Below, in pieces: positions 1-8,247 of a stretch of DNA of 64,000 bases. The notes below the pieces were generated by a model. It did no database searches, was not told the DNA's origin, and saw only the letters and a list, made by a program, of their open reading frames with translations. The DNA lies in the NCBI GenBank assembly GCA_949317995.1, contig OX439049.1, forward strand, positions 12,834,395-12,898,394, read 5' to 3'. The number at the start of each line of letters is the position of its first letter. The stretch's first letter is position 1. The position numbers and the translations under genes are program-made. The stretch is from Acholoe squamosa. Its lineage: Eukaryota > Annelida > Polychaeta > Phyllodocida > Polynoidae.

Positions 1-511
1 CCCGCCTCCTCCCACTGGAGGATACGCCCGTCAATCACGAGCAGCCCACTGCATGCTGAAAGTTCCTGAGCAGCTATGTTTAGACCAACTCCTTGATCAT
101 GAGCAGCTCACAGCATGCCAGGAATTCCCAGCAGCTATATTTAGAACCGTACTGAACTCTGTGAACCCCAGTGCTATGTTTAGGATCCCCCTACATACCT
201 GCACTGGAGTTCCCCAGTTACTATATTTAGCTCACCTGATACTATTTTTAGGATGAGCTGGGTGAGCAGCTCCTACTATAAATACCTGTAGATAGAGCGG
301 CTCACTCATCTTTCTACCTTCATACTCCATACCTCACACACCCACTTGAGACAAGAGCCCTTGGCTCAAGGGCTAGGCTTGGACACTGTTGGGCACCTTA
401 TACTGTATCACCATATATACCTCGTGGACTTCAATGAATAAAGTGGATATCAAACTGGATTCCTGATTCGTCTGTATTCATCCTCATTCATCATTTACGG
501 ACTCATTGACA
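1..511 (+). mobile_element. 3' part of an LTR, cut by the window edge
   Basis: This stretch has the order expected of an LTR read on the plus strand: an array of short motifs, a TATA box (TATAAATA, 277-284), a start region near 305, a polyadenylation signal AATAAA at about 436-441, and a terminal ...TTGACA ending at 511. No pol or primer site follows, so it is probably a solo LTR whose 5' end lies outside the window. The 3' boundary is a guess from the CA end and no target duplication could be tested. It could instead be a host promoter with its first exon. Confidence 0.4.
74..251 (+). promoter_or_regulatory. Five MEF2-like decamers upstream of a TATA box
   Basis: Decamers of the form CTATNTTTAG occur at 74-83, 135-144, 174-183, 221-230 and 242-251. 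Two are CTATATTTAG and one is CTATTTTTAG, both of which fit the MEF2 consensus (YTAWWWWTAR); two have a G in the core. They sit in loosely repeated units that share a preceding CAG/CCAG and lie just upstream of the TATA box at 277. MEF2 binding is an inference from motif match only. Confidence 0.4.
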
Positions 512-1715
512 GCAGCATCAGAAAGATTAAATCTGATTATCTCCACTCACACTACCCCCAGCTGACTACCATTAGGTCCTTTTTACCCTTGAGCCTCTGA
601 CTGAAATACCAGTCTCACCCACCCAGGCAGTAAAGAATGAACAGAAGACAGTGGTGGATCCAGGATTATCTAGAAGGGGGACCCAAACTTGGTGAGGTAC
701 TACATGTCCCAGAGCTCCACAAGTGAAGGCAAGTGGTCAGAATAGGGGGTTTGAGAAGGGGGAGGGGCATGCCCCTAAGAAAGGTCTGAGGGTTTAGACT
801 TGAAATGGTGCATTGTGATGCATTCTAATTGAACTGGTATAGGAGGCATGTTTGTGTTCAGATTTAGGCGTTTAAAGATTTGGGGGTTAGGGGCTTGGCC
901 CCCCAATGAAATTTTAAAATTTAAGACTGGAAATGGTGTATTCTGAGACATCCTGGGACCCCTTTTCAACCCACCCACCCCCAACAAAAGCAAACAAACT
1001 TGAAATTCAATACGTGAAACAGTACATTCTGATCGTATTTTTACAATCATACTACCTATTGAACTTTGGTGTTCAAAGTAAATCATCATGTGTTAAGTTG
1101 CAAGGTCTCGGGAAAATGTTGAAGTCCTTGAGGCTGAATGTCACTTCTGGTGCCATCTAAGAATAAATACCCTCAGTCCAAATTATACCAAGACACCCCC
1201 CAAAAAAAGTGACAAAATGGTTTCTCAAAAGACCAAACAAATCACAAGATATAACTTGGTGCCTCATGTTTAGGCCCCCACTACACTTTTTTCCCTTCCC
1301 CTTCCCCCCCTCTTTCTCCTTTTTTCCCTCTTCTTCTTTCTTTATTTTTTTTGGCGGCGGGGGGCCCCTTGACCCGCCAATGGAAGAAAATCTGATTTCA
1401 TGTAGGCATATATATCATGAAAAGCATAGACCTCTCTGTTTCTTCTATGTAAGGGAAACATTTGCATCCTTACAGAACAAAGCTTAGAAATTTTTCAAAA
1501 TAGCCATCATTATTGATACAGGCAGTTTTTTGTTCACTTAAAATCTGTTTTGATGGTAATATGATTCTATTCGGCAGAAATCAACAAAGGGTGTTTCGTT
1601 TGTTTTGACAGTTTTATCAGGGCAGATGGTTGTCTTTAATATGGAGATATGATTAAGGAACAGACAGAATATGCCATAGGGGTACTGTATTACATTATAG
1701 CTGCAGGTATCTCAG
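512..1715. other. No gene seen; pyrimidine tract
   Basis: No ORF here looks protein-like. A pyrimidine-rich tract runs about 1287-1352 and ends in a G-rich run. Nothing else recognisable. Confidence 0.6.
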
Positions 1716-2086
1716 TAGGCTGTTGCTCCTATTGTAAAAAGAGCTGTAAGTATGTGCCCTCTTTTCTAAACAAGTCGTGCACTGCTTCACCTAAGTACTT
1801 GCACTCACCACATTAGTCTGAAAAGTCACCTGCCTTGTTTAAAATAGATAGAGCTGCACTACCAGGTACCTACTCATGTCACACGCTCTATAGTTTATTT
1901 ATAGTTTATAGTACTGACTGACTTCTCCCAACTAGGTACCTACTCAAATCCCCCTTTTTGAGCACCGTACTTGAATGACCACTTGTGAGCAACAAAAGGG
2001 ACAAGTTATAGCTACATGAAAAGAAAGAACTGGAAATGAGGGCATTTTTAGCCAGCTCTTCCTTTTACTATAGGAGCAACACCCTC
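1716..2086 (-). mobile_element. MITE family A, copy 1
   Basis: Non-autonomous inverted-repeat element. Its ends are complementary (GCTGTTGCTCC at the left, GGAGCAACACCCTC at the right), and its interior matches four other copies in the window (28729, 34696, 35858, 55154). The orientation is the same as copy 4. The right flank is CTG while the left flank is CAG, so the 3-bp CWG duplication is imperfect here. No transposase ORF. Confidence 0.8.
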
Positions 2087-3628
2087 CTGTGGTTTCTACT
2101 GGCAGGAATACAGCCATTTATTGTATTACACAATTACTTTATATTCCTACTGTGATAGATCATGAAAAGACCTCCAGGATCAATAAACCTGAAAATTGAC
2201 AAAGCATTGTAACAGATCTTTCACTATTCCTTTCCACATACCATGTCCCCTACAACTTTATGACTAGGCTTTTCAACAGTAGTAATACAAGGTAATTGTA
2301 GTGTTGTTATTTCTAGTCCCTACTAGGTAGTCCTTGGATCTCATGTTAAGATGGATGAGCAATCAAATGGTTGATGTCTCCTCATCTACTTCATCAGGTT
2401 TTTCCTCCTTTTCTTTGTGCTTTTTTTTTATCTTTTCTGCACATCCCTTTTTCAGAACCTTGTTTTGGTGGGCTCTCTGAGCACCTTATGGTTATGCCTT
2501 GATAAGAAGGTTGTTACTCTCTTGTGGCTTTTTTCCCTATGTCATATTTTTTCTTATTATCTACTCCTACTCATGGTAGGGATGTGATTGTGCCAGGACA
2601 GTATCTTTCAAAGATGGACCACCACATATAAGTCAATACTTAAAGTGCCAGAAAATGGCTGATGTCCAGCACCAGCAGTCTGTCTGAAAGATATTGTGAA
2701 ATCGGGACAGGAGTCCATTTGGAAACACTCTAGCCCAAATCTCAACCATCACAGTCAGAGGAAATTGGAAATTGGACTAGGAAATTGCCTTATAGGACAC
2801 TGACAGCTTGTCTCCTTGTACATCTGTCCGTAAAGTAGCCCTGGTGCCTCATTCTTTTATTTGACTTTGATGAGATTTCCATTCCCAATTTAGATGTTAA
2901 GCTGTCCAAATATGATTGTGTTCCCCACCACCAATAGAGTGTAAAATGACATCATCAAGTTAACATGCAATGATCAGCATGGGTTAAATTGTGTCATGCC
3001 TTCTAGGGAAGGCAAGGCAATGCTAGAAATTGATTAGAGAGGAATTTGTTTTGCTAAGATGCTCAGCAGTGAGGCAGCTAATAGCAATGGCAGACCATGG
3101 CTTGTCTAGCTTAGTATGATTAACTCTAAGTATGTTTGGAATATTGGTATTGTAATTGGAGGTCTGGTGTGTGTCATGAAATAGTACTAAAGGTGCCTTT
3201 TTAGATCATGTTGTACATTAGTATTAGTAACGAGATATAACTATTTATAATGGCCTTGTTTTCTCTACCTTGTAGCACCATTCTAGATGAGCATGATCAA
3301 CTAATATTATGTGGGAAGGTTCTTTATCTTACCTATTGCACAGACTTGGGCCTTATCAATATTATGAATAGTCCTCATAATTGTTTTAACAAGTTAAAAA
3401 AATGAAGCTAATTACCTTTATAATTGGCCTTTGTATAAAACCATCAACAGTAGGTGCTCATTATTGCATCCAGAAGCAGAACTTATGGTCAAGCCTAAAT
3501 GTCAGATCATAAGGGAATCATTACTGAAAGAGAGTACATTAAGCCTGAAATGAAAAAAAAAGTTGAATTCCATGTACTTGTACAAAGGTGTTTAAAGATA
3601 CACACCAAATTTTCTCAACACCCACATT
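2087..3628. other. No gene seen
   Basis: AT-rich DNA with no protein-like ORF, RNA gene or repeat that I can identify. Confidence 0.55.
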
Positions 3629-3663
3629 TAAACACCTAAACACTTCAAGTGTTTAGGTGTTTA
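3629..3663. repeat. 35-bp perfect palindrome at the insertion site
   Basis: Two 17-bp arms built from GTGTTTA units around a single central base at 3646. It lies 5 bp from the LTR. Related GTGTTTA/TAAACAC units continue on the far side of the element at 21596-21770, so the retroelement inserted inside one pre-existing palindromic repeat. Confidence 0.8.
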
Positions 3664-3739
3664 GCTTTTGTCGACGGACCGTTACAAGTCATGAACATGA
3701 GCAACTCAGGAGTCCGGAGAGTACAGTTGATGAATCCAC

Positions 3740-3745
3740 TTTATT
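3740..3745 (-). terminator. LTR polyadenylation signal
   Basis: AATAAA on the minus strand, about 135 bp downstream of the inferred start, so R would span roughly 3880 to 3720. In the 5' LTR it lies at 20982-20987. Confidence 0.6.
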
Positions 3746-3903
3746 GTAGTGTTAGGCAGGTACATGTTGGCATGGTGAAGTACAATGTGTATGCTGCCCA
3801 CCTGATCAAGCTAGCTCTATACCAAGGCACTGTGTGTCATGGAGACTAGGTGTGGAGAGAGGAAGGTAAAGAATAAGAGAGTATCCCAAGCTAGTCCTGT
3901 ATT

Positions 3904-3914
3904 CATATATATAG
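3904..3914 (-). promoter_or_regulatory. LTR TATA box
   Basis: Run of alternating TA which on the minus strand reads CTATATATATG, 21 bp downstream of the nearer CRE. The equivalent position in the 5' LTR, which would drive the genomic transcript, is 21146-21156. Confidence 0.65.
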
Positions 3915-3933
3915 GAGCAGCTCGGGGTAGGCA

Positions 3934-3970
3934 TGACGTCAGTCTTGGGAGAAGCATGACGTCATGCTTA
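3934..3970 (-). promoter_or_regulatory. Paired CRE/ATF sites in U3, one inside an 18-bp palindrome
   Basis: TGACGTCA, the full CREB/ATF consensus, occurs at 3934-3941 and 3957-3964. The second is the centre of a perfect 18-bp palindrome (3953-3970). Both lie about 20-50 bp upstream of the TATA box in the sense direction. The same sites are in the 5' LTR at 21176-21183 and 21199-21206. Binding by CREB/ATF is inferred from the motif. Confidence 0.7.
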
Positions 3971-4338
3971 GGGATTGGCAAGACCCGGTGTGCCTTGCAT
4001 CATCTCACCCTGGAGGGGGGGAGGGGGCTTGCCTAAAGGTGGGTCGAGCTGCCCACCTGTTGGAGGAGCAGCTCGATCCCTGATTGGCTAGGAACGGAGG
4101 TGGGTGTGAGCACACTCCCACCCCGTACCTAGGGTTTAGCGGGGGTCGAGGTCATGACCCCTAGCCAGGATCCGGAGGTGAATCTGAGGTCACTGGCCAG
4201 GAGAGGCAGAGCTGGGTAGAGATACCTGGCTCTGTCAGATCCAAAGGTTTGGTGTAAGGGAGCCTTATAGGCGAGCTTGATCATTCGGCTTAAAATATTT
4301 CATATAATAATTAATGAACCTTGAATACCCCATTGACA

Positions 4339-4355
4339 TATCCCCACATTCCTAT
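4339..4355 (-). other. Candidate polypurine tract
   Basis: Immediately upstream (sense direction) of the 3' LTR the minus strand is purine-rich with a GGGG core. The tract is short and interrupted by T, so its role as plus-strand primer is inferred mainly from position. Confidence 0.45.
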
Positions 4356-5301
4356 TCGATTCTACGCGAATGCAAAAGGTAGAGAAAGTTCTTATACTCG
4401 TCATTGGTGCATTCAAGGTTTGGCAAAAATTTATAAGGTCACTCAAAACCTTGTGTATACCTGGCTTAATACCGGTATAAAAATTTTAACATACATACTT
4501 GAATCATCCACTGTGTATATAGGTCTACTTCTAAGAACAATGACATCCTCAATAGTGAGGCAGGCTTCGTTTGAAAAAATACATACAAAAAATATCGTCG
4601 GGCCCACAAGGTTGTGGTGACAGTCTCTACTGTGTGCTAATTGCTATAAAAATCTTACATATACATGCAAATCAAGAGAAAACGCATGGATGAGAAATAC
4701 TTCGAGAATCCTGGTGACAATAGCGATACTCATTGCTGTGTCCTGCCTTGAGCAATCAGGGCAGAAACAGCAGCCATACTCTGTCACATATACCGGTTCC
4801 TGTATGAGATCAAGTGTACATAGTTAACAAGTTTGTATAAAAATACATGCTTCAAAAATATATCCTCTACATGTCTGGATATTGACTAGGTCAGTAATCT
4901 TGCAATACAATAAATACAGAGGAAAAATGTAACATGCTGGCTAAGACTAAAACCCATAAATACAAATGCAAACTGTTTTGGGCTTGAAGAACATGGTATC
5001 GTCCTTTAAGAGAAAAGGTAACTTTGTTGGGGGGGGGGGCTCTGTGGCACCTAGGTTTCTGATTTCGCTCAGTATCCTCACAGAGTGGATTAGTGTTAAG
5101 AAAACTTACATGTGGTTTTAAATGTTTCACAGTACAGATTGAACTTTTTATATCAGCTTTCTTGAAAACCATTCAGCGTATAAATTTGTAAACGTGTGGT
5201 GACTCTGGGAGTCCCATGGGTGGGGGGTGGGAAAAATTGTGTCCCTACAATGTCAGATTAAGAAGATATAAAAGTTCATAATTTTGCATGTATGTGCAGT
5301 C
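4356..5301 (-). other. 3' non-coding region of the giant element
   Basis: Lies between the last long ORF and the polypurine tract. No coding sequence seen. It has a G/C run at about 5029-5038 and another G-rich patch near 5219-5230. It would be the 3' untranslated region of the element transcripts. Confidence 0.5.
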
Positions 5302-5821
5302 CTAGTACTTAAATTTTCTCAATTTCGTGCCAATGCTACTTGGTGGTAAGTTGTAGTGTTCCATGGGGGATCTACAGAAATGTCTTCCAGCAGCTGATCT
5401 TCTCCTCTGTTTGGCTTCCATGTTGTAGTCGTCATCAAAGGAGTCTATTCTAAATTGTGAAAAAGAGGCTTCCATGAAAGCCATGTCTCCAACCTCAGGG
5501 GAAGTTGAGGAGGAGGAGGATGAGCTGCTGTCATCAAGGGGTGGGTCGAATGTCGTGTTACTTCTTGGTGGTGGTGTTGGCTTGAAAGGATGTCTTTTTG
5601 AATTTCTGTCGATGGGCCTGAAGGTGGTAAAAGAAGGTGAACTGTGTATTGTGGCTTGTTCCTGGCTTTGATAATAAGCAAAGGGGCAAGCAAAAGTTCC
5701 TGGACCGTCCAAACATAAAGTACACAGGTTCAAGGTGGGTGGCCTGGTTGGGTGTACAGGCTTGGGGGAGAAGTAGCTGTCCTTCCAAACCGCATAGCCT
5801 GGTGGAATTGGGGTTCCAGGC
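5302..5821 (-). CDS. 3' accessory ORF, Cys- and Ser/Asp-rich, function unknown
   Basis: Frame open on the minus strand from within exon 4 to a stop at 5304-5302. It has no early ATG, so it is probably an exon. The text looks protein-like: a Pro/Thr-rich part, a CxxC...C cluster (LCTLCLDGPGTFACPF), a block of eight serines after DD, an acidic patch (FDDDY), a basic patch (KQRRR) and a C-terminal LRKFKY. Phase-2 acceptors are possible at 5821 (after CAACAG) or 5743 (after CAACCAG). Either would join in frame to a phase-2 donor (GA|GTAAGC, exon end 5959) hidden in exon 4. A regulatory protein from a multiply spliced transcript is a guess; no family is recognised. Confidence 0.4.
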
Positions 5822-5954
5822 CTGTTGGTTGCAAGACCTACTTGCGTGTAGGACCTGCCGGTGCAGCTTGTTGGGTGACTGGTGGTGTTGCTTGGGGTCC
5901 TTGGGTCTATTGGGCCGGTTGGGATGGCTTCTTGGCAGGTTTTACTAGCCCTGC

Positions 5955-6064
5955 TTACTCTTTGGTGGCACCTTCTGCTGTAGGGGCTTGGCCTGGGTCT
6001 GTAGATGGAGGCAAATCTGATCCCAGGCCGCGCTTGCCTTTGTTGCCCTTCTTCTTCGGTGGTC
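5955..6064 (-). CDS. env: Exon 4: basic C-terminal exon of the envelope transcript
   Basis: Begins after a strong acceptor (pyrimidine tract then CTGCAG, exon start 6064) and runs to a TAA at 5957-5955. Joined to the envelope donor at 8248 it continues in frame, because both sides are phase 1, and adds 35 residues beginning with a Lys/Arg-rich stretch (KKKGNKGKRG). The same exon could be joined directly to the gag leader donor at 20851, giving a tiny basic protein. A donor-like GTAAGC overlaps the last codons, so an alternative C terminus from the downstream ORF is possible. The splice is predicted, not shown. Confidence 0.5.
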
Positions 6065-6696
6065 CTGCAGACAGAGACAAGAACAGAGGGGTGTCTGACG
6101 TTAGAAACAGGTTAAAGACGTATGGTTCACAAGTTGGTCCACAAAAATACCGAATTTGACCAAAGAGGTTAATTTGTCCGTGTGTCGACCATGAAAACAA
6201 GATGCAGTAGCATTGGTATTGTAAAACTGTGGGGTGGTGGCTGTAAATTAGGGAAAAATAATTTAGTTCATGGACCTATAGTTTGTTTGTTTTGGGTTGC
6301 AGGCAGACTACGGTCAATACGGAGAAAGGACATGAGGTTAATGTTATTTTCCTTTCAACGTACAAACCTGAATGCAGAGCTCAATTTATTCACTTGGCTT
6401 AGCGCGGGTCCTGTATCCAGGGACGCTGTGGTTAGTTTGTCTTAGTTTCACCAGGTGGTGGTAGTGAGCTGGTGCTGCACCGTAATGGCGAGGAGTCGAA
6501 TAAGTTATGGGGAATAAGTACAGGTATGACCCGCTCAGATCGACTCCTACCTGTGTCGATTGCCTTGAAGGAAATTGTGTTTGAGATGATTTGAAGGAAA
6601 ATTTATTTTTGGTCGAAATGGGGGGCGGAGGAAAGAAAAATAGAGAAAAGAAAAAGAAAATTTTATCCCTCGCGCTAAATTTTTGATCCAAGGTGC

Positions 6697-6705
6697 TATA
6701 AAAAG
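6697..6705 (+). promoter_or_regulatory. Antisense TATA box
   Basis: TATAAAAAG in a GC-flanked context on the strand opposite to the retroelement genes, about 30 bp before an expected start near 6727 and 52 bp before the ATG at 6749. The spacing fits a TATA promoter. Confidence 0.45.
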
Positions 6706-6748
6706 GGGCGCTCGTTCGTCTGTGATGTCATAATGTTACATAACCAGG

Positions 6749-6822
6749 ATGGAGGTGTATGAAGTCGAGCTGGTAATGCCCAACGGCATTCTGCACCTCA
6801 CTATCACCATGTCAGGTGGATT
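6749..6822 (+). CDS. Antisense microprotein, exon 1
   Basis: The ATG at 6749 lies behind the antisense TATA box. The frame stays open for 24 codons and two bases, up to a clear donor (ATT|GTAAGT, 6823). Without splicing the next codons give TAA at once. Two earlier ATGs (6725 and 6734) open very short frames, so this start is not the first in the transcript. With exon 2 the product would be 43 residues. No family recognised. Confidence 0.35.
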
Positions 6823-6922
6823 GTAAGTATTTTCTGACCTCAAGGGTGATTATGGATTTTGCGAATTGGCTTATTCAAAACGTGGAGCCTTGGTTTAATA
6901 TGACTTTTAATTTGTATTTCAG

Positions 6923-6981
6923 CATCACGCAGATCCAATGGGTGATCATCCCTCCTGGCGGGGCGATCAATGGCTATTGAG
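6923..6981 (+). CDS. Antisense microprotein, exon 2
   Basis: Starts after a clean acceptor (TTTGTATTTCAG, ending 6922) and keeps the frame of exon 1 through a 100-bp intron. TGA falls at 6978-6980, one base before another perfect donor (G|GTAAGT, 6982), so at least one untranslated exon should follow. Possible later exons near 7100-7213 and up to the donor at 7589, and AATAAA at 8233-8238, would fit a plus-strand transcript. The peptide is hydrophobic with a PPGG turn near its end. Function unknown. Confidence 0.35.
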
Positions 6982-7312
6982 GTAAGTTCGATCTAAGCAA
7001 GTCAAAGTCTGAACATGTGCTAATGTTGTTGTTGTGGTAGAGATGCCACGTGCGGGTGTCACATGACCGATGGTAGTCATGGTGACGGCCGTGACGTCCG
7101 TCAGTTTCGGTGTTTGGAACGAAAACCAAGATGGCGCCGAGCTGCCGCGTATGGCGCGAAAGTGGTCGGGCCAGACGCTGCAACCGGTGCTAATACCGAT
7201 GAACATTAATGTAAGCCAATCTATTGTGTTGGTTAGGTTAGCTGTGGTTATCATGCTGTTTTAGCTTAGTGTTGATAATGATGGCTGTGTGTGGGTGTGT
7301 TTTGGGCGTCTT

Positions 7313-7383
7313 TCGGGGGTTGGGGGGTTCAGTGTGGGGCGGGGGGGAGGGGGGGTAAAGGGTAGGCTAGGTGGGCGGGGGGG
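7313..7383 (+). other. G-run cluster (possible G-quadruplex)
   Basis: Several runs of four to seven guanines in about 70 bp on the plus strand, i.e. C runs on the element's sense strand. Located in the predicted envelope 3' intron and downstream of the antisense TATA box. Confidence 0.5.
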
Positions 7384-8232
7384 CGATCCCCACATAAGCG
7401 TCTTTGCGGCGTATGTGTAAAGGCTACCTGCCATCCCCACATAAGTGTGATGGTACCTTCCAAACGCTACTGACATTTGGGTATAGCCTCGGGACGGTCC
7501 AAAGTTATATGATTGTGGGGGTGGCCGGTAGTGGCTGGGTTCGGACGGTGGTCTCCGTCATGAACCGAAACTCGGCCATGTTGGAATGGTGAGTCGAAAT
7601 TTTACCTACCATAGAATATGTAATAGGCCCTCTCAGCCAGTTTGAAATTAAACACATATAGGCAGTTGGGATGCTGGGCTTCCTGGGGTTCAGGGGAGTT
7701 GATATAGTGAGCTCGGATTGCTTTGCCGCTGCCTGGGCCCGAGCTTTCTTTCTGCTATGATCTCCTGGATCGGGGAACAGTGCCGTGGCTGAATTCGCCG
7801 GGTGTTCACTATCAACGCGCGGGGACACCTGTTCTATAAATAGAGTGGGTGGTTCCCCCGTTGTTATGGTAACGGGTATACTGACAACAAACGGTTTGTT
7901 TTGGTTTAGCCAGTGCACACGTGCTCTACTGGAGTAGTTACTTAGACGAAAGTTTGATCTTGGGGGGGGTGGGGGTTGGGGCTTTGAGTGGGGTTGGGGA
8001 CCCTGGGAAGATGGTGTAAAGCAAGGGGCTCGGTGTAACCGGGCTGGGTAGTTTATGGGCCTATCCCCACATAAAAGGTGATATCCTCAGGGGTGGGGCT
8101 ATCCGGTGGATCGTTCATGGAGAGGGGTCGGGGTCTGTTTACATGATCTTAACAGGGTGCGGGGTGGCCTAATTGCCGCCTTTTTCCAATTGATGATCCC
8201 TACATGTGGCCTTGCTGTGTGTTTCTAATTAA

Positions 8233-8238
8233 AATAAA
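8233..8238 (+). terminator. Plus-strand AATAAA, possible antisense transcript end
   Basis: Single polyadenylation hexamer about 1.5 kb downstream of the antisense TATA box, overlapping the end of the envelope ORF on the other strand. Supported only by position. Confidence 0.2.
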
Positions 8239-8247
8239 TAGACTTAC

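Larger units (their letters stand above)
3669..4338 (-). repeat. 3' LTR of the giant element
   Basis: 670 bp, identical to 20911-21580 except for position 4173. Read on the minus strand it has a long U3, paired CRE motifs, a TATA box (plus-strand 3904-3914), an inferred start near 3880, a polyadenylation signal AATAAA at 3745-3740 and a short U5. As the 3' LTR it should provide transcript termination. Confidence 0.95.
6065..8247 (-). other. Predicted envelope 3' intron
   Basis: Runs from donor G|GTAAGT (8247) to acceptor CTGCAG (6065), 2,183 nt. It holds no convincing sense-strand coding sequence. It does contain the antisense unit described at 6697-6980, a G-rich cluster on the plus strand (7313-7383), three exact copies of the 12-mer ATCCCCACATAA (7386, 7433, 8063), and two of the three X-box-like motifs (7073, 7860). 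Confidence 0.5.

Noticed and set aside
5752-6159. 135-codon plus-strand ORF in the 3' region
   Set aside because: Opposite strand of the 3' accessory ORF and exon 4; no promoter or splice support on the plus strand there.
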